Below, piece after piece: positions 14,065 to 21,019 of a stretch of DNA of 21,019 nucleotides. A program made the translations under genes and the position numbers. The stretch is taken from assembly GCA_963643925.1 (NCBI GenBank), contig CAVINS010000058.1, positions 1-21,019 on the forward strand, in the 5' to 3' direction. This stretch comes from Phocaeicola_A sp963643925 (GTDB lineage Bacteria; Bacteroidota; Bacteroidia; Bacteroidales; Bacteroidaceae). Every line of letters begins with the position of its first letter. Positions within the stretch are counted from its first letter, which is position 1. The notes under the pieces were generated by a model. That model was not told the DNA's origin. It saw only the letters and a program-made list of their open reading frames with translations, and did not search any database.

Positions 14065-16230
14065 ATGAAGACAATACTTGCAACAATCTCCCTTCTGATG
14101 GCTTCTGCCACGTTGTCAGCGCAACGGTTGTCGCTACCTTTAAACGACGCATGGCGTTTTACAAAACAATCAACCAGTGTTGTGGCACCTACAGATGACT
14201 GGGAAACTGTGGCCCTACCCCACACTTGGAACACAATAGACGGACAAAGAAGTGGCAAAGATCGCCTTGATACAAATGGCCATGCCATGAAAGCAGACGG
14301 GAATGCTGTCGTAACTGACCCGACAAAGGCATTTGGATATTATCGGGGAACAGGATGGTATGCCCGTTCTTTGACGATACCCTCCGAATGGAAAAACAAA
14401 CGCGTTTTTGTCAGATTTGAAGCTGCAGGACAAGTGGCAAGAGTCTATATCAACGGAAAGATGTTGGGCGAACATCGGGGCGCCTTCACGGCGTTCTGCT
14501 ACGAACTGACATCCTTCTTGCAAGTAGGAAAGGACAACGAATTGCGGGTAGAGGTGGACAACACACATAGGCAGGACATTCCACCGCTTTCGGGTGACTT
14601 CAATGTCAATGGAGGACTTTACCGGCAGGCAGAACTTATTGTGACCGACAAAGTCTGCATCTCACCATTGGACTATGCTTCACCGGGTGTATATGTAACA
14701 ACCAAAAATCTCAGCCGTGAACAGGCCATTGTGGAGGTAAAGTCGATGGTGAACAATGGTCACCGGACTGCCATGAGCAACGAAGTGCCAGTCGAGGACG
14801 AGAAAGTTGTCATACGGGTTGAGATAACAGACAAAAACGGAAAGACTGTAGCGACTGCCGAAAGTAAGGAATCGCTTAAAGCAGACAAGACATCTACCAT
14901 CAACCAACAGTTGACCATTGCCCATCCGCATCTGTGGCAAGGAAGGAAAGACCCTTACCTGTATGAAGTGACAGTGGACATACTGAAAAACGGCGATGTC
15001 ATAGACCACGTGAAACAACCTTTGGGACTCCGCACATTCCGAATAGACAGTGAACGGGGATTCATGCTCAATGACGAACCCTATCCCATTTATGGTGTCG
15101 GGAGACATCAGGACAAGCGCGACCGCGCATGGGCAATGACCGATGCGGACAACGAACAGGACTATTCAATCATCAAGGAAATAGGAGCCACAGCCATACG
15201 TTTCGCACACTATCCGCAAAGTCGGAATATGCACGACATAGCCGACCGTGAAGGATTTCTCGTGTGGGACGAACTTCCGTTGGTCAACGAAATACGGCTC
15301 GACAATGAGTCAAAAAACAATGTGCGGACGATGATGCAAGAGATGGTGCGCCAACTCTACAACCACCCAAGCGTAGCGTGGTGGGGAATCTTCAATGAGA
15401 TAGAAAACATCTACACTCCTCCTTCGGAAGAGTTCTTGACTGAACTGCGGGACGGCATACGGGAGATTGACCCAAGCTGCAGACTGATAGTCGGAGCCAG
15501 CGACCATGGCCAACGCTACTACAACAAACTTCCCGAAGCAACTTGCTTCAACAACTATCCGGGATGGTACACGGGCAATTTCCCACATGAAGAGGGTTAC
15601 CACGGAAACCATTCAGAGTTTGCCAAATGGATCAACGACCGGGCAGATGAAGTAGGAATGCGCATCGCCATTTCTGAATATGGTGCCGGAGGAGATGCCA
15701 CGCAACACACGGAGGGCACTCCACGCAAGCCACAGCCAGCACACGGAGGGGCTTTCCAACCCGAAGAATGGTTGACATACGTGCACGAGGAAGATTGGCG
15801 CATCATGCACAATAACAATCGGCTTTGGGGAACATTTCTGTGGGCAATGTTCGACTTTGCCAGTTGCATGCGCAACGAAGGCAGTGTGTCGTCTGTCAAC
15901 ACCAAGGGCATCGTGTCGCAAGACAGGATGGTGAAAAAAGATCCGTTCTATATGTATAAGGCCAACTGGAATCCGCAACCGATGGTCTACATCACTTCCC
16001 GCCGTTCGGTGGAAAGAACGCTGCCGGTGACAGACATCAAAGTTTACAGCAACTGCCAAGAAGTGACAATGAAAGTCAACGGGAAGAAAATTGGTACAAT
16101 AAAACCTGATGAAATCAGAATTTGTCTGTTCAAAGATGTACCTTTGTCGAAAGGGGACAACCGGATAGAGGTATCTGCCACCAACGGGAAGACAAGAGTG
16201 ACCGACCAATGCGTATGGACGCTCAAATAA
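14065..16230 (+). CDS. Glycoside hydrolase family 2 enzyme
   Basis: This 721-residue secreted enzyme has a signal peptide (to about residue 19, LSA-Q) and the compact GH2 layout: a sugar-binding jelly-roll domain (about 22-200, with VALPHTWN and GWYARSLTIP), an immunoglobulin-like domain (about 205-325), and a TIM barrel (about 330-620). The acid/base is Glu445 in FNE, the nucleophile Glu538 in ISEYG. The usual activities are beta-galactosidase, beta-glucuronidase or beta-mannosidase; the sequence alone does not decide. It lacks the extra C-terminal domains of large beta-galactosidases. It lies 134 bp after susD and 50 bp before the lyase-like gene. In context it probably trims the sugar next to, or released by, the lyase in the periplasm. 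Confidence 0.93.
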   Translation: MKTILATISLLMASATLSAQRLSLPLNDAWRFTKQSTSVVAPTDDWETVALPHTWNTIDGQRSGKDRLDTNGHAMKADGNAVVTDPTKAFGYYRGTGWYARSLTIPSEWKNKRVFVRFEAAGQVARVYINGKMLGEHRGAFTAFCYELTSFLQVGKDNELRVEVDNTHRQDIPPLSGDFNVNGGLYRQAELIVTDKVCISPLDYASPGVYVTTKNLSREQAIVEVKSMVNNGHRTAMSNEVPVEDEKVVIRVEITDKNGKTVATAESKESLKADKTSTINQQLTIAHPHLWQGRKDPYLYEVTVDILKNGDVIDHVKQPLGLRTFRIDSERGFMLNDEPYPIYGVGRHQDKRDRAWAMTDADNEQDYSIIKEIGATAIRFAHYPQSRNMHDIADREGFLVWDELPLVNEIRLDNESKNNVRTMMQEMVRQLYNHPSVAWWGIFNEIENIYTPPSEEFLTELRDGIREIDPSCRLIVGASDHGQRYYNKLPEATCFNNYPGWYTGNFPHEEGYHGNHSEFAKWINDRADEVGMRIAISEYGAGGDATQHTEGTPRKPQPAHGGAFQPEEWLTYVHEEDWRIMHNNNRLWGTFLWAMFDFASCMRNEGSVSSVNTKGIVSQDRMVKKDPFYMYKANWNPQPMVYITSRRSVERTLPVTDIKVYSNCQEVTMKVNGKKIGTIKPDEIRICLFKDVPLSKGDNRIEVSATNGKTRVTDQCVWTLK

Positions 16231-16280
16231 GTCGAACCAAAATTATTGATGGCGTTTTTATAAAACAATATTTCAGAATT

Positions 16281-19200
16281 ATGAAACAACTCTTATTTTT
16301 ATTGGGAATGTGCTTCCAGTTGTCATTGTTGGCACAGAGCAACATACCGTTGATAACTAGTAGAAGCACAGATTCGATGCCATTGCCCACAAAGGTAGTC
16401 TATACACATCCTGCCGGGGAAAAGGGCTGGTATCTGCGGGGACTAAACAAAGAGCATGACGGGACATACGACCTGCGTACTTTCTACGGCATACGACTAA
16501 GCGTGAAGAGCGGCAACGACAAGCCGTTGAACATACGCTGCTGTCTGAAACGTGCAGCCATCGACGAACGTCACAACATGGCAGACAGTACATCGGCAGT
16601 AGTCCAAGTTGCCGGAAAGGAATGGCAGGAACTCCTGTTGCCCCTTTCCGCCTTCGATTACAACCGGGGACAAGAGTACTTTTTGAAGTTCGTCAAGGAT
16701 ATAGAATTTTCAGTAGAACAAGCCGATGGCTCACGCGGAATGGTGAGTATCAAGGATGTCCGTCTGGTGAAGTCCCATACGCTGGCAATGGAAACGGACA
16801 TCTATTCCCGTCCGCTGAACGATAAGCACGAAACCGACTATCGTGTATTGGTGACCAACACCTCCTCTACGGCACAGACCGTGGCACTACAAATCAAGAG
16901 AAACGGATGGGAAGGGATGAAGGCTGAAGTAGAACCGAGATCCTTGCTTCTGAAACCGGATGAGTCATCGTGGGTAACCGTGAAGGTGACCGGTTCCGAC
17001 TATCTTCCTGCCGGAGCACATGAGAGTACGGTGTTACAAGCTATCCCTTTGATGGCTAACGGGAAAACGGAAGAGATAGAACTGATATCAGTGGTTCCCG
17101 TCCAATCTCCGTTTATCGTCCACAATGCAGAAGGTTGGGAAGCCGTGAAACAGAAAGCGGAAAAATACGAATGGGCAAGACAGGAACTGCAAGAGTACAT
17201 CAAAGTTGCAGAGTCGTTCAAAGTCCCTGAAGTGAAAAAAGGAACCATGTCCGACCAAGGCACAGAGGGACTGGTACGTGCATACATCGAACGTTCGCTC
17301 CACCAAACAGCCATAGCCTACTATCTGACAGGCAACCGGACCTATGGGGAGAAGGTGGCTGAGACGCTACGTCGCTTGACGGACCCCGTAATGGGCTATC
17401 CACGTACACAACACCTCACGTTTCAAGGCATTCCGCAAGAAGGAGGAACGATGGAAGGCTTGCTTCAGGTCTACGATCTCGTCAAGAACTCGGGATTGTT
17501 GTCGGAAGAGGATTGCAAGAACGTGGAAAACACGTTCCGAATGTATTGTCAGAACTTTATCGACATGATGGGTTCAGGAGAAATTTCCAACTGGAGCTTA
17601 TATAATCTGGCACCTGCGGCAGAGTGTGCCCTGTTGCTCCACGATTTGCACCTTTTCAATCAGTTGGCATATGGCCCTTGTGGACTGATAGACCATTTGC
17701 GCTATGGTACGATGGACGATGGCTGGTGGTACGAGATGTCGTTGAGCTACAACATCGGCAGTGCAATGTGCTACACAACTCTCGCTCTGGCGGCTCGCGC
17801 ATTCGGAATAGATTGGATAGACAGGGAATTCCCGGTATCCTTGACTCGCAATGTGGGATTGCGCCCGTTCGAATACGAAAATCTATTGGGAATGGCCTTC
17901 GGCAAATTCGGTCCACTGAAACAAAACACCATTAGCATAAAACGTATGTGGGACGGCATATTGCTCTACCCTGACTATCGGGGCGTTATGTTCGGAATGG
18001 GTGACGGACACGAACAAACCTTGTCGGGCGACCAGTTTGAACTGGCTTATTATGTTTTTCGCGACCCTCAATATGCTTCCATAGTTAAACGATCGGAAAA
18101 GCGAAGCTTGATATATGGTGTACCTGAACTTCCGGAACATACGCCCGATTTATCCACTCAGTCCGGCTACTCTGACAATGCGGGAATAGCTGTTCTCCGT
18201 TCGCAAACCAAAAACCGTCCACAGAGGGAACAACTGCAAGTGGCACTGAAATATGGGACGCACGGTAGCTTTCACGGACATTTCGACCGCATCAGCCTAC
18301 TTTCCTTGATGCGCTACGGACGCAGCTTCTATAACCCGGAGACTTCGTGGTTCGGCTATGGCTCATACATGTACAAGTGGTGGGTGCAACCGTCCATGTC
18401 GCACAACATGGTGGTAGTGGACGGAAAGATGCAGGAACCTACCACCTGCGACCAATTCCTGTTCCATTCGGGAGAGATGATGCAAGCGCATGCAATGAGT
18501 ACTGATACCCGTTGGAGCAATTCTCCCTACATGGGCGGCTACGATCAGACAGACGATGTTCAGACGGGGAAAGCTCCCTATGTACCTATTGCGGTAGGAC
18601 ACCCGAAAGTCGGAGACATAGGTGAATACTCCGAGCCCGTACATCAACGTCGCTTGACAATAGTCACCGATGACTATGTCGTAATGGCCGACTATCTAAA
18701 GGGAAACGAAAGCCATCTGTTTGAGAATCTACTCCAACTGAGAGGTGCACAGCCCGGCAAGGAACTCCAGTTCGTATCACACACTGACCAATGGAACGGT
18801 GATGCGCTGAATTCAGGGCAATTCATCACCAATGTCAATCACTACAAATATCAGCAAGGAGGCCGGATTACTTCAGTCCATCACTTTGCCCCCAAGGGAA
18901 AAGATGGTAAGAACATAGCCATCAACAACTGGGAGACAGGCGGACAGAACCGCCTCTACAATGAACCGGGCGACTTGAATATGGATGTCTATATGGCATG
19001 GCCCCGCAAGGCGGAAGTAAAGATGGGAGATTACGCCGAAGATTGGGGCATTGGAAAAACGCTCGATTATCAGGTGGAGGCAGACGGTGAATTGATGGCC
19101 CAAGGCTCTATAGGCTCTTGGATTCTTGGCACGCAATCGCTAAACATACCTCTGAAAGGAAAGAAGGAACTTACCTTGACCGTCAAAACAAACCGCCGAC

Positions 19201-19757
19201 AAGAAAGGAAAAAGACTCTGATGCTGGCAAACGCTTATTTACTGACGAGCAAAGGAAAGAAAATCCCGCTTGCTTCATTGAAAGCAGTGACCGAGAACGT
19301 TGCAGCGTTGCCCACCAAGGGGAGGGATTACGAGAATGGCCCGATAAGGATTTCCGGTACACCTTACGAGGAAGCTATAGGTATCGAACCGGACATTGCA
19401 AAGCAAGAGGCGCATCTGACCTACAATTTGCAAGGAATGGATGTGGTCAGACTGGAAGGGGTTATGGGTGGTGATTATCCCGTTGGGAATGAAGAACAGA
19501 TGAGAAAAACTGTCGGTGTTTGTTCGCAAGGGAATGAAGCCTCTTTTGTCACGGTGATTGAGCCGCACGAAGGGAAACCATTGGTTAAAAAAGTCTACGC
19601 TGACAATCCGTCCAAAATTACAGTGGAACTGACCGACGGCCGTGTACAGGAAATCGCCATTGAAGGCTTCTATGGAAGAGGTCAAAAGGCAACCGTTTCC
19701 ATTGTGGAAAAGAAAGGCGACAAAGTGATACGTACGGAGTCGACAAATCATGAATAG
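16281..19757 (+). CDS. Heparinase II/III-like putative polysaccharide lyase
   Basis: This 1158-residue secreted protein starts at the ATG at 16281, which gives a clean signal peptide (MKQLLFLLG...LLAQS); upstream in-frame starts would overlap the GH2 gene and bury it. The N-terminal 280 or so residues look like beta-sandwich modules. Residues about 290-600 are rich in aromatic helices, as in the alpha/alpha toroid, and about 620-900 match a heparinase II/III-type beta domain with THGSFHGHFD. Candidate lyase residues are Asn437 (in SNWS), Tyr484 or Tyr490, and His661, His665 or His667. Such enzymes cleave uronic-acid-containing chains by beta-elimination (heparin, alginate, ulvan, hyaluronan and others). 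It is much longer than the typical 650-750 residues because of extra N- and C-terminal parts. Family number and substrate are not assignable here. Confidence 0.78.
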   Translation: MKQLLFLLGMCFQLSLLAQSNIPLITSRSTDSMPLPTKVVYTHPAGEKGWYLRGLNKEHDGTYDLRTFYGIRLSVKSGNDKPLNIRCCLKRAAIDERHNMADSTSAVVQVAGKEWQELLLPLSAFDYNRGQEYFLKFVKDIEFSVEQADGSRGMVSIKDVRLVKSHTLAMETDIYSRPLNDKHETDYRVLVTNTSSTAQTVALQIKRNGWEGMKAEVEPRSLLLKPDESSWVTVKVTGSDYLPAGAHESTVLQAIPLMANGKTEEIELISVVPVQSPFIVHNAEGWEAVKQKAEKYEWARQELQEYIKVAESFKVPEVKKGTMSDQGTEGLVRAYIERSLHQTAIAYYLTGNRTYGEKVAETLRRLTDPVMGYPRTQHLTFQGIPQEGGTMEGLLQVYDLVKNSGLLSEEDCKNVENTFRMYCQNFIDMMGSGEISNWSLYNLAPAAECALLLHDLHLFNQLAYGPCGLIDHLRYGTMDDGWWYEMSLSYNIGSAMCYTTLALAARAFGIDWIDREFPVSLTRNVGLRPFEYENLLGMAFGKFGPLKQNTISIKRMWDGILLYPDYRGVMFGMGDGHEQTLSGDQFELAYYVFRDPQYASIVKRSEKRSLIYGVPELPEHTPDLSTQSGYSDNAGIAVLRSQTKNRPQREQLQVALKYGTHGSFHGHFDRISLLSLMRYGRSFYNPETSWFGYGSYMYKWWVQPSMSHNMVVVDGKMQEPTTCDQFLFHSGEMMQAHAMSTDTRWSNSPYMGGYDQTDDVQTGKAPYVPIAVGHPKVGDIGEYSEPVHQRRLTIVTDDYVVMADYLKGNESHLFENLLQLRGAQPGKELQFVSHTDQWNGDALNSGQFITNVNHYKYQQGGRITSVHHFAPKGKDGKNIAINNWETGGQNRLYNEPGDLNMDVYMAWPRKAEVKMGDYAEDWGIGKTLDYQVEADGELMAQGSIGSWILGTQSLNIPLKGKKELTLTVKTNRRQERKKTLMLANAYLLTSKGKKIPLASLKAVTENVAALPTKGRDYENGPIRISGTPYEEAIGIEPDIAKQEAHLTYNLQGMDVVRLEGVMGGDYPVGNEEQMRKTVGVCSQGNEASFVTVIEPHEGKPLVKKVYADNPSKITVELTDGRVQEIAIEGFYGRGQKATVSIVEKKGDKVIRTESTNHE

Positions 19758-19782
19758 AACTACATAACAAAATTGAAATGAC

Positions 19783-20865
19783 ATGATAAAGAAGATTCTC
19801 TACATAGTTAGTCTTATGGTCTGCTGTTTTTCCTGCAGGCCTGTGTCCCAACAGGGAGCATACGATTTCAGCACATTGGACTCTCTGGTCACATCATGGA
19901 TGGACAAGGGATATTATCCTGGAGGCGCCATTTGTGTGAAAAGGAATGATACCACCCTGTTTGAAAAGACGTATGGCGATTTCACACCCGAGAAACAAGT
20001 GTATGTGGCTTCTGCCGGGAAATGGGTGGCAGCCGCAGTGATTGCAGCCGTGGTGGACCATTCGGAACTGGAGTGGAAAGACAAGGTGGCAGATTGGCTC
20101 CCCGAGTTTAAGAACGACGTAAAGGGTGGCATCACCTTGCGCCAGCTACTCTCCCATACGTCCGGCATCCGTCCTTATTTGCCAGAGCCGCGCATTGACA
20201 ACTACAACTCTCTGGACTCTGCCGTGGCAGAGATTCTGCCGATTGATACTGTTTTTACACCGGGCACCCGTTTTCAATACGGAGGCTTGGCCATGCAAGT
20301 AGCTGGAAGGATGGCGGAGAAGGCCATGAACAAAGATTTTGAAACACTTTTCCAGGAGTTGTTGGCCCAGCCCTTGGGCATGACCCGCTCGCATTTCGTC
20401 CCTGTAAATACGGATGGAGGACATGCTCCTATGTTGGGTGGAGGACTTTGTACGACTCTGAACGACTATATCCATTTCCTGGACATGATTTATCACGAGG
20501 GGAAAGTGAACGGAACGTTGGTCTTGAAACCGCAAACCATTCAGGAGATGCAGGCCGACCAGGTAGGCACAGCCAAAGTGGAACACGGTGAATATGTGGA
20601 GAAAGGTTTGGGCAAGCACCACAATGGCATCTATGGACTGGGAGAATGGAGGGAGTTGATTGATGAAAAAACAGGAGAAGCCTACCAAATCAGTTCTCCA
20701 GGATGGGCAGGCGCATATCCTTGGATCAACAAGAGGGACAGTGTGTATGGTTTCTTCATTGCCCACGTGACAGGTTCATCGAGCAAGCCTGACGGATTCT
20801 CTTCTTTTTATGGAAGTCCCATCATTTCCAAAACGGTTTCAGACATCGTCAACGGACATAGATAA
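19783..20865 (+). CDS. Serine hydrolase lipoprotein, beta-lactamase class C fold
   Basis: This 360-residue protein has a lipoprotein-type signal with the likely lipidated cysteine at residue 18 (CFSC). It carries the catalytic SxxK as SAGK (Ser77, Lys80), followed by LRQLLSHTSGI, a hallmark of the class C/esterase/peptidase group. The second catalytic motif, normally Y-x-N, reads YGG at 166-168, so the asparagine is replaced by glycine. The third motif region is near SPGWAGAYPW. It starts 25 bp after the lyase gene, so it is the last gene of the operon. In this setting it is more likely an esterase that removes acyl groups from the glycan, or an unknown hydrolase, than an antibiotic-resistance enzyme. 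Confidence 0.88.
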   Translation: MIKKILYIVSLMVCCFSCRPVSQQGAYDFSTLDSLVTSWMDKGYYPGGAICVKRNDTTLFEKTYGDFTPEKQVYVASAGKWVAAAVIAAVVDHSELEWKDKVADWLPEFKNDVKGGITLRQLLSHTSGIRPYLPEPRIDNYNSLDSAVAEILPIDTVFTPGTRFQYGGLAMQVAGRMAEKAMNKDFETLFQELLAQPLGMTRSHFVPVNTDGGHAPMLGGGLCTTLNDYIHFLDMIYHEGKVNGTLVLKPQTIQEMQADQVGTAKVEHGEYVEKGLGKHHNGIYGLGEWRELIDEKTGEAYQISSPGWAGAYPWINKRDSVYGFFIAHVTGSSSKPDGFSSFYGSPIISKTVSDIVNGHR

Positions 20866-20937
20866 AATCATGGTTTGGGCAATACTGATAATTCACTTTT
20901 CCTTTTGCCATAACTCTTTGTTTTAAAGGCTTTGGCG

Positions 20938-20969
20938 CAAAGGTAATAACTGCTACATGCGTGTGGAAA
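20938..20969 (-). promoter_or_regulatory. Minus-strand promoter-like signal after the serine hydrolase gene
   Basis: On the minus strand, TTTC (20966-20969) is followed after exactly 20 bp by TACCTTTG (20938-20945), a perfect -7 box, then CGCC. It would direct transcription toward the 3' end of the serine hydrolase gene, where only a 20-codon reading frame (20849-20911, ATG to TGA) is seen. Function unknown. Confidence 0.45.
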
Positions 20970-20984
20970 CTCGTTTTCCGCCGC

Positions 20985-21019
20985 ATGCCGAGTTATTTCC
21001 GTGAGATGCCGAGTTATTT
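20985..21019. repeat. Direct repeat with 21-bp period, cut by the window edge
   Basis: ATGCCGAGTTATTT occurs at 20985-20998 and 21006-21019, 21 bp apart, and the second copy ends exactly at the last base. The array may continue outside the window. A related inverted half, AACTCG, lies at 20968-20973. There is no gene in 20866-21019. Confidence 0.75.

Noticed and set aside
16122..16280. Longer in-frame start for the lyase-like protein
   Set aside because: It would overlap the end of the GH2 gene by over 100 bp and add 53 residues before an obvious signal peptide at 16281.
19783..20865. Beta-lactamase resistance gene
   Set aside because: The Y-x-N motif is changed, the protein is a lipoprotein at the end of a glycan operon, and such proteins are commonly esterases or peptidases.

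Overview
The window looks like a chromosomal segment from a gut member of the Bacteroidaceae (Bacteroides, Phocaeicola or a close relative). The reasons are the GroEL sequence with its GAQGMGGMGGMM-type tail, a SusC/SusD pair, fimbrillin-type lipoproteins, A/T-rich translation starts without clear Shine-Dalgarno sequences, and several matches to the Bacteroides promoter consensus (TTTG, about 20 bp, TAnnTTTG). I cannot name a species.

Layout. (1) 1-2573: a surface lipoprotein with a fimbrillin-like N-terminal part and a GLUG-repeat C-terminal part, with its promoter and a 3' hairpin. (2) 2574-2867, minus strand: a truncated AAA-ATPase remnant preceded by three direct repeats spaced exactly 33 bp apart. 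(3) 2887-3852, minus: a bile acid:sodium symporter family transporter. (4) 4273-6215: the groES-groEL operon, with two candidate promoters and a very strong terminator. (5) 6293-6642: a repeat-rich spacer that includes a 22-bp palindromic unit repeated four times. (6) 6643-8174, minus: a HAD phosphatase and a Nudix hydrolase, separated by a hairpin-rich gap that may encode a small RNA on the plus strand. (7) about 8222-8417: a structured candidate non-coding RNA with its own promoter and terminator. (8) 8705-20865: a five-gene polysaccharide utilization locus: SusC, SusD, a GH2 glycosidase, a large heparinase II/III-like putative polysaccharide lyase, and a beta-lactamase-fold serine hydrolase lipoprotein. 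(9) 20938-21019: a minus-strand promoter-like signal and a direct repeat that reaches the window edge.

How the parts work together. SusD and SusC would capture a glycan at the outer membrane and import its fragments. The lyase-like protein and the GH2 enzyme would cut a uronic-acid-containing, beta-linked polysaccharide, and the serine hydrolase may remove ester groups or act on another bond. The substrate cannot be read from the sequence, and no dedicated regulator of the locus lies inside the window. A 16-bp hairpin between susD and the GH2 gene may set different expression levels for the transport and enzyme parts.

The most interesting unexplained material is non-coding: the candidate RNA at about 8222-8417, the candidate RNA at about 7454-7590, the tandem palindromes after groEL, and the 33-bp-period repeats beside the ATPase remnant.
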